Part shown: positions 1 through 7,198 of the stretch, in pieces
Layout of the letters: every line of letters starts with the position of its first letter
Numbering within the stretch: the first letter of the stretch is position 1
DNA from: Treponema sp.
GTDB taxonomy: Bacteria; Spirochaetota; Spirochaetia; Treponematales; Breznakiellaceae
NCBI GenBank assembly: GCA_031276615.1
Contig: JAISND010000155.1
Span: forward strand, 1-10,382
Length of the DNA: 10,382 nt
Direction: 5' to 3'
Position numbers and translations under genes: made by a program
Notes under the pieces: generated by a model
Databases searched by the model: none
What the model was told of the DNA's origin: nothing
What the model saw: only the letters and a program-made list of their open reading frames with translations

Positions 1-1339
1 AGGGGCCTGTTTCCTGCTGGATATCCAGCAGCCTTCCGCCGTACAGTTCCTTTGGCCGCACCACAAGGCCGAGTTTTTTCTCGAGCCGGGCCAGGCGGCG
101 CATTTCTTCCTCGTCGCCGATGCTGACCATGACGCCCCGCCTGCCCGCCCTGCCGGTACGGCCCGCGCGGTGCAGGTAGGAGTCGGCGTCTTCACCCAGG
201 TCAAGGGCTATCACGTGGGTGACGCCGGGAATATCCAGGCCCCTGGCCGCAAGATCGCTTGAAACCAGCGCGGAAATTTTGCCGGAACGGAAGCCGTCAA
301 GGGCCTCCTTGCGGGCCTTCCTGTCCATGCCGCCGTACAGGCCCCCCGCCGCTATGTGATGATGCCGGAGCGCGGCCGCCGCCTTTCCCGCGTCCGCGCC
401 GCGGCCTGAAAAAACAAGCGCCTTCCTGGGCTTCACCGCGGCCAAAAAGGAACGCAGGGTTTGAATTTTCCGTCTCCCCTCGCTGAAAATGGCCCAGTGC
501 TCAATGCGCTCCCGGAGAATTTCCTGTTCACCGGTTTCGATGACGCGAACGCCGGCCTCCGCGCCCCCCTCACCGGAACCGCCCTCCCCGGCCCCGCCGG
601 GCGCCGCGCGCAGGCCGCCGAGGAGCGGCAGCAGCTGCTGCCTGCTTTTTTCCGCAAGGGTGGCGGAACAGGCGGCGAAAGCAACGCGCCCCGCGCCGCG
701 CCGGACTTCCCGGCTGACAAGGGCAAGAAGCTCCCCGGTTTCGGCGCGCATTTCATCGGCGACCAGCCGGTCGCCCTCGTCGAGCACAAGGAAGCGCAGA
801 TCCCGGAATGTAAGCCTGCCCGTTTTTGCCAGAAGCAGAATCCGGCCAGGGTTGCCCACGACGAGGGCGGGCCTGTCCTTCCTGAGGGCGTCGATCTGGC
901 GGCCCGGGCCGGCCGAACCGATGGCAAGCAGGACGCGGAGGCCGGCGGGTCCCCGCCCGGACGCGGCCCTCCCGTCCGCCCCCGGCGGAGCGGCGCCGGC
1001 CCGGAGCAAAAAGTCCGCCTCGGACTTAATCTGGGAACAAAGCTCATAGGTGGGCGCCAAAATCAGCAGCCGGGGGCCGGGCGGGCGGGCGGGCGCTTCA
1101 CGGCCTCCGGGCGCTTCCGCGGCGGCGGGGCGGTCCCCGTCCAAAAGGAGCCGCAGCAGGGGCAGCAGGTAGGCGAAGGTTTTGCCCGTACCCGTGGCGG
1201 AACGGAAAAACAGATCCTCCCCGGCGGCAATTACCGGTATTACCCGCCGCTGTATGTCCGTGGGTCTTGTGATGTTCCGTTCCTCAAGACGCCGGACAAA
1301 ACGGATGTCCACGCCGAGTTCAATAAAAGTATTTTCCAT
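1..1339 (-). CDS. DEAD-box-type ATP-dependent RNA helicase (DEGD variant), 3' end beyond window
   Basis: Predicted ATP-dependent RNA helicase that remodels RNA duplexes or RNA-protein complexes in the cytoplasm. The first 446 residues are present; the C-terminus runs off the left edge. I read the frame directly from the reverse complement. The ATG at 1339-1337 follows a GGGGA-type ribosome site, and it gives a Q-motif-like PTDIQ at residues 26-30. Superfamily 2 motifs follow in order: I ATGTGKT (48-54), Ia PTYELCSQ (96-103), Ib NPGR (163-166), II DEGD (187-190), III SAT (225-227), IV LVFSG (308-312), V SSDLAARGLDIPG (360-372), VI HRAGRTGR (390-397). Motif II is DEGD, not DEAD, and Ia has Tyr in place of the usual Arg. 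Ala/Gly/Pro-rich insertions lie at about 67-89, 113-133 and 244-263, outside the motifs. The family is certain; the subfamily and RNA target are unknown. It lies 90 bases downstream of the glycosyltransferase. Confidence 0.9.
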   Translation of the reverse strand, partial: MENTFIELGVDIRFVRRLEERNITRPTDIQRRVIPVIAAGEDLFFRSATGTGKTFAYLLPLLRLLLDGDRPAAAEAPGGREAPARPPGPRLLILAPTYELCSQIKSEADFLLRAGAAPPGADGRAASGRGPAGLRVLLAIGSAGPGRQIDALRKDRPALVVGNPGRILLLAKTGRLTFRDLRFLVLDEGDRLVADEMRAETGELLALVSREVRRGAGRVAFAACSATLAEKSRQQLLPLLGGLRAAPGGAGEGGSGEGGAEAGVRVIETGEQEILRERIEHWAIFSEGRRKIQTLRSFLAAVKPRKALVFSGRGADAGKAAAALRHHHIAAGGLYGGMDRKARKEALDGFRSGKISALVSSDLAARGLDIPGVTHVIALDLGEDADSYLHRAGRTGRAGRRGVMVSIGDEEEMRRLARLEKKLGLVVRPKELYGGRLLDIQQETGP

Positions 1340-1370
1340 CCGTTCCCCGCCTGCCGTTTTCCGTTTCCAT

Positions 1371-1423
1371 GTCCCAAAACCGTGCGCGTTAGCGCACAGT
1401 CAATTAGTTTTGGGACAGGCTCA
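1371..1423. repeat. Nested inverted repeat in the glycosyltransferase-helicase gap
   Basis: GTCCCAAAAC (1371-1380) is repeated in perfect inverse as GTTTTGGGAC (1407-1416). Inside lies a second perfect stem, GTGCGC (1382-1387) and GCGCAC (1392-1397), with a GTTA loop. The right arm continues as AGGCTC to about 1422, and this matches the right arm of the hairpin at 7199-7236 with one difference over 16 bases. Neither strand has a T-run after the stem, so a classical intrinsic terminator is unlikely. It could act as an RNA processing or stability element between the two minus-strand genes, or be an inert dispersed repeat. Confidence 0.75.
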
Positions 1424-1429
1424 CGGCTC

Positions 1430-2587
1430 TTACCGTTTGCGAAACTCTTCATATAAGGCGATCATGGCGTCAACAAAACGATCCACCGAATAGTTTCGGG
1501 ATATTTCTTCGGATCGTTTTCCCATCCGCGTCTTGGCGCCGCTGTCGGCAAGAATTTCAATTACCCTTTCCCAGAGCAGCTTGTCGTCCTCCACCGCCCA
1601 GCCGTTTTCCCCGTTCAGAATCATGCCGGTGATGCTTGAGTCCGCGGCGGCGACAACGGGAAGCCCCGCGGCCATAGCCTCAATAAAGGTAATGGGATGC
1701 ACCTCGCTGTGGGAAGCGCTTACAAAAATATCCGCGGCGGTATAGACAAGCCGTATCTCGTCGGGCCAGCGGAGATAACCGGTAAAGATCACCGAATCCC
1801 CCAGGCCGAGTTCGTAACTTCGTTCTTCCAGGGCCTTGTGATCCGGGCCGTCCCCCACCAGCATGAGTTTTGCCTTCGGACGCCGTTTGTGGATTTCCCT
1901 GAAATTTTCAAGCAGGGTTTCAATGTTCTTTTCAATGCCCAGGCGTCCCACAAAGACAACAAGATCGTCATCGGCGGCGATCCGGTAACGTTTCCGCATT
2001 TCAAGGGCCTCGCGGCTCATCTCTTTCGAGTGTTCGTAAAAAAGGGAAAGATCAATGCCGTTGGGAATGATCCTTATGGGAACGGGGAGCCTGATCTCGT
2101 CCAGGTAATCCCCGATCTTTCCCGAAGGGGCGATAAGGCATTTCTGCCTGCGAAACAGTCCCCTGAAAAAACCGGCCATGTTCATCTTGAAAAACAGTTC
2201 CAGAAGGAATGGCGCATAATAGAGGTAATCCTGATAGTAGGTGTGAAGGGTATGAACCGAAGGAATTTTAAGCCTGCGGCTTACCCCCCGGCTTGCCAGA
2301 TAGAGGCTGAATTCCGAATGGGTATGGATAATATCAAGATTGAGGGAGCGGGCAATGTCGGTTATCTGTTTCTCGATAAACACGCCGATCCTGTACTGGG
2401 GCTCATTGCGAAACTGAAAAGACCTGACCCGGAACACCCCTTCTTCGGGAAGGGCGTTGGGGTGCTGGACGGTAAAAACGTAGGCCCGGTGCCCCCTTTT
2501 TTCCAGCTCCGTTTTTAATGTCCTGACCACGGTCACTACCCCGTTGACCTGGGGGGTGTAACAATCGGTAAAAAGGGCTATATTCAT
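1430..2587 (-). CDS. GT4 family glycosyltransferase, probably diacylglycerol glucosyltransferase-like
   Basis: A 385-residue GT-B-fold, retaining family 4 glycosyltransferase. It probably transfers a sugar from a nucleotide sugar to a membrane acceptor at the inner face of the cytoplasmic membrane. The frame stays open far upstream through the antisense of the symporter. The ATG at 2587 is chosen because MNIALFTDCYTPQVNGV is a typical GT4 N-terminus with the glycine-loop-like NGV, and AAGGATGG sits four bases upstream. Other marks are IIHTHSEF (86-93), VGRLGIEKN (213-221), LMLVGDGPD (241-249) and the E-x7-E donor-site motif with E295 and E303 in SEVHPITFIEAMAAGLPVV. There is no signal peptide or transmembrane helix. 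Length and the SEVHPITFIEAM block resemble bacterial diacylglycerol glucosyltransferases, but other lipid or polysaccharide acceptors remain possible. It is divergent from the symporter and sits upstream of the helicase on the same strand. Confidence 0.88.
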   Translation of the reverse strand: MNIALFTDCYTPQVNGVVTVVRTLKTELEKRGHRAYVFTVQHPNALPEEGVFRVRSFQFRNEPQYRIGVFIEKQITDIARSLNLDIIHTHSEFSLYLASRGVSRRLKIPSVHTLHTYYQDYLYYAPFLLELFFKMNMAGFFRGLFRRQKCLIAPSGKIGDYLDEIRLPVPIRIIPNGIDLSLFYEHSKEMSREALEMRKRYRIAADDDLVVFVGRLGIEKNIETLLENFREIHKRRPKAKLMLVGDGPDHKALEERSYELGLGDSVIFTGYLRWPDEIRLVYTAADIFVSASHSEVHPITFIEAMAAGLPVVAAADSSITGMILNGENGWAVEDDKLLWERVIEILADSGAKTRMGKRSEEISRNYSVDRFVDAMIALYEEFRKR

Positions 2588-2611
2588 AAAACCATCCTTG
2601 ACATTTATAAT
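2583..2611 (+). promoter_or_regulatory. Putative sigma70 promoter for the symporter, in a divergent intergenic region
   Basis: TTCATA (2583-2588) and a consensus TATAAT (2606-2611) are separated by 17 bases. This would start transcription about 25 bases before the symporter ATG. The -10 lies in an AT-rich, partly self-complementary stretch, so the opposite strand reads TATTAT (2612-2607) and could serve the divergent glycosyltransferase, with a weak TTCCTT 17 bases upstream of it. A perfect TTGACA (2598-2603) also occurs on the plus strand, but no -10 lies at the right distance from it. Confidence 0.55.
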
Positions 2612-2641
2612 ACCGGAAAAACGGAAAAAAAGGAAGGAAGT

Positions 2642-4111
2642 ATGGTAAACATCGGCGTTATTTTTCTTGCGGTCTTTTTGGCTCTTATGACCGCCATCGG
2701 CATCTGGGGTATGCGTAAAACCAGGACCCTGGGCGATTTCTTTCTTGGCGGAAGAAGCCTTGGCCCCTGGGTCTCGGCGGTGGCCTACGGAACCTCGTAC
2801 TTCTCGGCGGTTATCTTTATCGGGTTCGCCGGGACCCAGGGCTGGCAGTTCGGCCTTAACGCCCTGTGGATAGCCGCCGGAAACGCGATTGTCGGCGCGG
2901 GCGCGGCCTGGCTGGTTCTTGCCCGCAGAACCCGGCGCATGACCCAGAATCTTGACACCATGACCATGCCCGAATTCCTTCAGGAACGCTACGGGGCAAA
3001 GCACCTCAAGCCCGTGGCGGCCTCGGTGATCTTCTTTTTCCTCCTCCCCTACTCCGCTTCGGTCTTTAAGGGCCTGGGGCATCTCTTTGAAAAGGTTTTC
3101 GGCATACCCTACGACATCGCCCTTCTCGTCATGATCGCCTTCACGGGGGTCTACCTGATACTCGGCGGCTACTTCGCCATCGCGATCACCGATTTTATCC
3201 AGGGAATCATCATGTTCGCCGGCGCGGCGGTAATGGTTCTGGTTCTTACCGCCCCCGAAGGCGGCGTTTCGGGAATCGCCGGGAAAATCAGCGAAAACTA
3301 CAATCTCCACATTCCGCCGGAAAAGCAGCCCCCGGCGCTGACGGTTTTTTCGCTTGTCTTTATGACCAGCTTCGGTACCTGGGGGCTGCCCCAGATGACC
3401 CAGAAATTCTACGCCATAAAGAACGAGACGCTTATACCCAGGGCGGCGATCATTACCACCGTCTTCGCGCTGATGATCGGCTTCTCCGCCTACTACACCG
3501 GCGCCGCCTCCCACGTATTTTTCGATCCCGGCTCGCTGCCGAAAAACGGGGCCGGGATCATCCAGTACGACCTCATCGTACCGACTCTGCTCACCAACCA
3601 CCTGCCCCAGGTTCTGCTGGCGCTGATCCTGCTCCTTGTGCTCTCGGCCTCAATGTCGACGCTCTCCTCGCTGGTGCTGGTCTCTTCCTCTTCGATAGCC
3701 ATCGACCTCTACCCCTCGCGGATCGATACAAAGACCGGCAAGGATCGTTCCGTGGCGATGATGCGTTTCCTTTCGGCGGTTTTTATCGTCATCTCCTATT
3801 TTATTTCGCGCTTCCAGATAGGCATCATTGTCTACCTTATGTCCCTGAGCTGGGGCGTTGTTTCAGGCGCCTTTGCCGCGCCCTACATTCTGGGACTCTA
3901 CAGTAAAAGAGTTACCAAAGCGGGCGCCTATGCGGGACTTTTGACCGGCATGGCGCTTATGATAAGCCTCTTCTTTATTTTGGGTTCAAGCCGTTCCCCG
4001 CTGGCGGCTTCGATTTCAATCATCGTGCCCTTCGCCGTGGTAAGCCTGGTCTCGGCCTTCACGCGGCCGCCGGAGAAGGAACTGCTCGACAGGGCCTTTG
4101 AAGGAATTTGA
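2642..4111 (+). CDS. Sodium:solute symporter (SSS/PutP-like family), substrate unknown
   Basis: A 489-residue polytopic membrane protein that probably couples Na+ influx to uptake of a small organic solute. The ATG at 2642 follows AGGAAGG at a short spacing. The N-terminal helix (about 4-23) is followed by the family motif DFFLGGRSLGPW (32-43). Roughly 12-13 hydrophobic segments run through the protein. Characteristic SSS blocks are YLILGGYFAIAITDFIQG (171-188), the WGLPQMTQKFYA block (247-258) and SASMSTLSSLVLVSSSS (335-351), where the adjacent Ser339-Thr340 fits the conserved Na2-site position of the LeuT-fold SSS proteins. Length is normal for PutP/PanF-like members. Substrate cannot be read from sequence. 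The next operon handles arylacetates, and some SSS proteins are known to carry phenylacetate or acetate, so an aryl acid is one candidate; an amino acid or vitamin is equally possible. It is followed 73 bases later by the Uma2 gene, which has its own promoter. Confidence 0.92.
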   Translation: MVNIGVIFLAVFLALMTAIGIWGMRKTRTLGDFFLGGRSLGPWVSAVAYGTSYFSAVIFIGFAGTQGWQFGLNALWIAAGNAIVGAGAAWLVLARRTRRMTQNLDTMTMPEFLQERYGAKHLKPVAASVIFFFLLPYSASVFKGLGHLFEKVFGIPYDIALLVMIAFTGVYLILGGYFAIAITDFIQGIIMFAGAAVMVLVLTAPEGGVSGIAGKISENYNLHIPPEKQPPALTVFSLVFMTSFGTWGLPQMTQKFYAIKNETLIPRAAIITTVFALMIGFSAYYTGAASHVFFDPGSLPKNGAGIIQYDLIVPTLLTNHLPQVLLALILLLVLSASMSTLSSLVLVSSSSIAIDLYPSRIDTKTGKDRSVAMMRFLSAVFIVISYFISRFQIGIIVYLMSLSWGVVSGAFAAPYILGLYSKRVTKAGAYAGLLTGMALMISLFFILGSSRSPLAASISIIVPFAVVSLVSAFTRPPEKELLDRAFEGI

Positions 4112-4125
4112 AAAACGGGTATAAT
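4098..4125 (+). promoter_or_regulatory. Putative promoter for the Uma2-iorA-iorB-paaK operon
   Basis: A consensus TATAAT (4120-4125) is preceded by TTGAAG (4098-4103), with a 16-base spacer. The -35 lies inside the last codons of the symporter gene. Transcription would start near 4132, at the beginning of the leader hairpin and about 50 bases before the Uma2 ATG. This suggests the aryl-acid operon can be expressed independently of the symporter. Confidence 0.5.
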
Positions 4126-4127
4126 GG

Positions 4128-4160
4128 AAATTGTCCGGAAGCCGGGTTTCCGGGTAATTT
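4128..4160 (+). promoter_or_regulatory. 13-bp stem-loop in the leader before the Uma2 gene
   Basis: The arms 4128-4140 and 4148-4160 pair over all 13 positions with a 7-base loop. Eleven pairs are Watson-Crick and two are adjacent G-U wobbles. The wobbles are tolerated only in RNA copied as the plus strand; the opposite strand would have two A-C mismatches. It could be a weak terminator of the symporter transcript, because a short TAATTTTC follows the GC core, or a 5' stabiliser or attenuator of the downstream operon. If transcription starts near 4132, part of the left arm is excluded from that shorter transcript. Confidence 0.5.
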
Positions 4161-4184
4161 TCACCAAGAGAGGGAGAAACCTGT

Positions 4185-4784
4185 ATGTCAACGGCGTTTG
4201 AGAAAGATGATGATGAGAACATCCGTTATACCTACGCGGATTACCTGGCCTGGGAAACGGATAAACGCTGCGAGATCATAGACGGCAGGGTCTACATGAT
4301 GTCCGCCCCTTCGGTAGCCCATCAGGCCATAAGCAGGGAACTGCTCGGGCAATTCTGGACTTTCCTCAAAGGCAAACCCTGCCAGGTCTTTGCGGCCCCC
4401 TTCGACGTACGGCTCTTTCCCAAAGAGGACGGCAGTGACGATACGGTGGTCCAGCCGGATTTGCTGGTCATCTGCGACAGGTCGAAAATCGCCGACGGCA
4501 GGGCCTGCCGGGGAGCGCCGGATCTGGTGATTGAAATTCTCTCCCCTTCAAATACGGATATTCCCCTGCTGTCAAAATTTACGAAGTACCTCAAGGCCGG
4601 GGTGCGGGAGTACTGGATTGTCGATCCGAAAGAGAAGGATATTCAGGTACATATTCTGGAACCGGCCGATGAAAAATCACCGGAGCGTTTTATTTCCACG
4701 GCGCATAACGGTATTGAAACCCTGAAGGTTTCCGCCCTTCCGGGTCTGAACATAGATTTTAACAGCGTCTGGAGCGTCCTTTGA
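4185..4784 (+). CDS. Uma2 family protein (DUF820, restriction endonuclease-like fold)
   Basis: A 199-residue protein of the Uma2/DUF820 family, which has a PD-(D/E)XK nuclease-like fold; the biological role of the family is poorly known. The ATG at 4185 follows GGGAG by eight bases. Family marks are YTYADYLAW (15-23), the RCEIIDGRVYMMSAPS block (28-43), VVQPDLLVI (88-96) with the likely catalytic Asp92, and PDLVIEILSPS (112-122) with Glu117. Lys131 is followed by YLKAGVREYWIVDP (135-148). The Asp, Glu and Lys expected of a PD-(D/E)XK site therefore appear intact, and length is normal. It is cytoplasmic, with no signal peptide. Its TGA overlaps the TTG start of iorA as TTGA. It is therefore the first gene of a metabolic operon, an odd place for a putative nuclease, and nothing in the sequence explains the link. 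Confidence 0.88.
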   Translation: MSTAFEKDDDENIRYTYADYLAWETDKRCEIIDGRVYMMSAPSVAHQAISRELLGQFWTFLKGKPCQVFAAPFDVRLFPKEDGSDDTVVQPDLLVICDRSKIADGRACRGAPDLVIEILSPSNTDIPLLSKFTKYLKAGVREYWIVDPKEKDIQVHILEPADEKSPERFISTAHNGIETLKVSALPGLNIDFNSVWSVL

Positions 4785-6577
4785 ACGATTCAGGCAAACA
4801 CATACTCCTCGGTGACGAGGCGGTTGCCCTGGGGGCACTGCACGCCGGCATAAGCGCCGCCTACGGGTACCCCGGCACCCCTTCCACGGAAATTCTCGAA
4901 TACCTTATCGCCGAATACGAAAGGCGCGGGGCGGCCGGGGACGCGGACGGTTTTGCCGCCCGCTGGTGTACAAACGAAAAAACCGCCCTCGAAGCGGCCC
5001 TGGGCGTGTCTTTCGCGGGGCGGCGGGCCATTGTCACCATGAAGCACGTCGGGCTTAACGTCGCCTCCGACCCCTTCATCAACGGCGCGCTCCTTGGCAT
5101 CAAGGGCGGCCTGGTAGTCGCCGTTGCCGACGATCCGGGCATGCACAGCTCCCAGAACGAACAGGATTCCCGGTTCTACGCCGCCTTTGCCATGATCCCC
5201 TGCCTTGAGCCCAGGGGACAGCAGGAAGCCTACGACATGACCCGGGAAGCCTTTGAAATTTCCGAACGCTTCCGGACGCCGGTACTGCTGCGCCTTTCCA
5301 CCAGGCTTTCCCACGCCAGGGCGGCCCTTGCGGCGGGAAAACCCGGACAGCAAAACCCCCTGGAAAAAACCGGTGACAAGACCCGCTGGATGCTCCTTCC
5401 CGTCTACGCGCGGAAGAACTACGGGACGCTTATCGCAAAACAGAAAGACCTGCAGGACTGGTCGGCTTCCCACCCGGCAAACAGGCTGGAACTGCCGGCG
5501 GAACCGGCCGGGGCGGGCGGCGCGGGGGGGAACGCCGCGAAATACGATCTCGCGGTGATCACCTCGGGCCTCGGCGGCAACTACTACGAGGAAAACCTCG
5601 CCGATTTCACGGCGCGGCGCGGGGGCAGGGCGCCGGCGCGGCTCCACATCGGGGCCTACCCGATTCCCGTAGAATCCGTCCGGCGGCTCTGCGCCGCCTC
5701 GGAAAAGGTGCTGGTCATCGAAGAGGGCCAGCCCTTCATCGAGGAGCGGCTCCGGGGGCTGCTCCCCGCGGCGGCCGTTGCCGGCAAGATCGCCGGCTTT
5801 GACGGCGGCCCTGGCCCTGTTATACGCCAGGGGGAGCTTGACCCCGACAACGTGCGCCTGGCGATGGGGCTGGCGCCCCGGCCGTGCGTGCTTGACGCGG
5901 CAGGCGGCGTCCGGGCGGCGGCTGACAGCGCCGGAAAGGCGGCGGCCGGGGGCATCAGCCTCGCGGAGCTGCCCGGCCGCCCGCCCCAGCTCTGCCAGGG
6001 CTGTCCCCACGGCGACAGCTACGAAACCATCAAAAAGGCGGTGGCCGAACTTGATCCCCGGCCGGGAAACCCGGACACGGCGATCTGTTCCGACATCGGC
6101 TGCTATTCGTTAGGCGCCACCCCGCCCTGGTCGGTGCCCGAAAGCATCGTCTGCATGGGCGCTTCCGTGGGCATGGCCAAGGGCGCGGCGGACGCGGGAA
6201 TAAAGTACAGCCTCGCGGTCATCGGTGACTCCACCTTCCTCCATTCGGGCATCACCGGCCTCATCGACGCGGTGGCCGCCGACGTCCCCATGACCCTCGT
6301 CATCCTCGACAATTCCATCGTGGCCATGACCGGCTGCCAGCCCACCATGATCCCCTCGGACAGGCTGCGGAACCTGATCCTGGGCTGCGGCGTAAACCCG
6401 GAACACTTCCTTGAACTGGAGGCGAAAAGACAGTTCCTTGAGGAAAACCGCGCGAAACTTAAAAAAGAGATCGAATACCGCGGCCTTTCGGTCGTTATTT
6501 TCCGCCGGGAATGTCTTGAGGCCTTCAGGAAACGGCGGGCCGCGGAAGCGCGAAAGAAGGAGCGGACATTACCTTGA
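4781..6577 (+). CDS. iorA: Indolepyruvate (arylpyruvate):ferredoxin oxidoreductase, alpha subunit, lacking the ferredoxin domain
   Basis: Large thiamine-diphosphate subunit of the enzyme that interconverts an arylpyruvate plus CoA and oxidised ferredoxin with an arylacetyl-CoA, CO2 and reduced ferredoxin. It has 598 residues. The TTG at 4781 is chosen because GGAG lies six bases upstream and translation then enters HILLGDEAVALGAL, the family N-terminus. Marks are GYPGTPSTE (29-37), CQGCPHG (405-411), CSDIGC (436-441), GDSTFLHSG (482-490) and ILDNSIVAMTGCQ (508-520), the last two forming the ThDP/Mg site. Gly/Ala-rich insertions lie near residues 240-255 and 370-395. Classical IorA continues into two CxxCxxCxxxC[P] clusters; here the protein ends soon after SVVIFRREC with no such motif, and iorB starts at once, so no split ferredoxin is hidden there. 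Oxidoreductase identity is firm. The exact 2-oxoacid (indole-, phenyl- or hydroxyphenylpyruvate) is not determined. Confidence 0.93.
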   Translation: MNDSGKHILLGDEAVALGALHAGISAAYGYPGTPSTEILEYLIAEYERRGAAGDADGFAARWCTNEKTALEAALGVSFAGRRAIVTMKHVGLNVASDPFINGALLGIKGGLVVAVADDPGMHSSQNEQDSRFYAAFAMIPCLEPRGQQEAYDMTREAFEISERFRTPVLLRLSTRLSHARAALAAGKPGQQNPLEKTGDKTRWMLLPVYARKNYGTLIAKQKDLQDWSASHPANRLELPAEPAGAGGAGGNAAKYDLAVITSGLGGNYYEENLADFTARRGGRAPARLHIGAYPIPVESVRRLCAASEKVLVIEEGQPFIEERLRGLLPAAAVAGKIAGFDGGPGPVIRQGELDPDNVRLAMGLAPRPCVLDAAGGVRAAADSAGKAAAGGISLAELPGRPPQLCQGCPHGDSYETIKKAVAELDPRPGNPDTAICSDIGCYSLGATPPWSVPESIVCMGASVGMAKGAADAGIKYSLAVIGDSTFLHSGITGLIDAVAADVPMTLVILDNSIVAMTGCQPTMIPSDRLRNLILGCGVNPEHFLELEAKRQFLEENRAKLKKEIEYRGLSVVIFRRECLEAFRKRRAAEARKKERTLP

Positions 6578-7146
6578 AAAAAGACATTATCCTCGCCGGA
6601 GTCGGCGGCCAGGGCGTACTCTCCATCGCGGCCATCATTGCCCGGGCCGCGGTAAAAGAGGGACTTTCCGTGCGCCAGTCCGAAGTACACGGCATGGCCC
6701 AGCGGGGCGGGGCGGTTCTGGCGCACCTTCGCGTCGCCGGCGGCCCCATCGCTTCCGATCTGGTCCCGGGGGGCGGGGCGGACATAATCGTCTCGATGGA
6801 ACCCCTGGAAAGCCTCCGTTACGCGGCATGGCTTTCACCGGAGGGCGCCCTTGTTACCGCGGCGGAACCCTTCGTCAACATCCCGAACTACCCGGATATT
6901 GATTCCGTCCTTGCGGCCATCCGGGCTTTCCCCCTTGCCCGGATCGTGGAAGCGGCCGCCCTTGCCGGAGAAGCCGGCCTGGCCAGGGCGGTAAACATGG
7001 TCATGGTGGGCGCGGCCAGTCCCTTCCTCTCCCTGAGGCCGGAATCCCTGGAGGACACCATCGGCGAGGCCTTCGCCGGAAAGGGCGGCGAGGTGGCGCG
7101 GGCGAACCGGCAGGCGTTCCGCCTTGGCAGGGAAGCGGCAAAATAG
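6574..7146 (+). CDS. iorB: Indolepyruvate (arylpyruvate):ferredoxin oxidoreductase, beta subunit
   Basis: Small subunit of the IorAB complex, equivalent to the gamma domain of pyruvate:ferredoxin oxidoreductase, which helps form the CoA-facing side of the active site. It has 190 residues, normal for the family. The hallmark sequence is at the N-terminus: ILAGVGGQGVLSIA (6-19) and SEVHGMAQRGGAV (36-48). The start is TTG at 6574, overlapping the iorA stop as TTGA; AAGGAG ends 11 bases upstream, a rather long spacing that fits coupling to iorA translation. No alternative start fits, because GVGGQG is only nine residues in. There are no cysteine clusters, so it does not supply the Fe-S centres missing from IorA. 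It is followed by two hairpins and then paaK. Confidence 0.93.
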   Translation: MKKDIILAGVGGQGVLSIAAIIARAAVKEGLSVRQSEVHGMAQRGGAVLAHLRVAGGPIASDLVPGGGADIIVSMEPLESLRYAAWLSPEGALVTAAEPFVNIPNYPDIDSVLAAIRAFPLARIVEAAALAGEAGLARAVNMVMVGAASPFLSLRPESLEDTIGEAFAGKGGEVARANRQAFRLGREAAK

Positions 7147-7181
7147 CGGATCCCCGGAAACGGGGTTTCCGGAAAATCCGC
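7146..7181 (+). repeat. Hairpin at the iorB stop codon, with two alternative folds
   Basis: GCGGAT (7146-7151) pairs with ATCCGC (7176-7181). Between them either CCGGAAA/TTTCCGG (7154-7160 with 7166-7172) or CCCCG-GAAA-CGGGG (7152-7165, a GNRA-type loop) can form. The left arm begins on the last base of the iorB TAG. No T-run follows, so this is more likely a 3' stabilising or processing hairpin than a terminator. Confidence 0.55.
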
Positions 7182-7198
7182 GGTATACATCTAATAGT

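Noticed and set aside
1371..1423. Intrinsic terminator after the glycosyltransferase gene
   Set aside because: The stem is strong, but no T-run follows on either strand; treated as a dispersed hairpin repeat instead.
461..1456. 331-codon plus-strand open frame
   Set aside because: It is antisense to the helicase, whose motifs are all present on the minus strand; the plus-strand translation is low complexity.
2588..3601. Long minus-strand open frame continuing upstream of the glycosyltransferase, antisense to the symporter
   Set aside because: The stretch has no family features, the symporter on the other strand is unambiguous, and a proper start with ribosome site exists at 2587. The openness follows from GC-rich codon usage.
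4790..6010. 406-codon minus-strand open frame opposite iorA
   Set aside because: It lies wholly antisense to a well-motifed gene, and its translation is Gly/Arg/Pro-rich with no recognisable domain.
7184..7189. TATACA as a -10 element of a separate paaK promoter
   Set aside because: No acceptable -35 lies 15-19 bases upstream; that position falls within the first hairpin.
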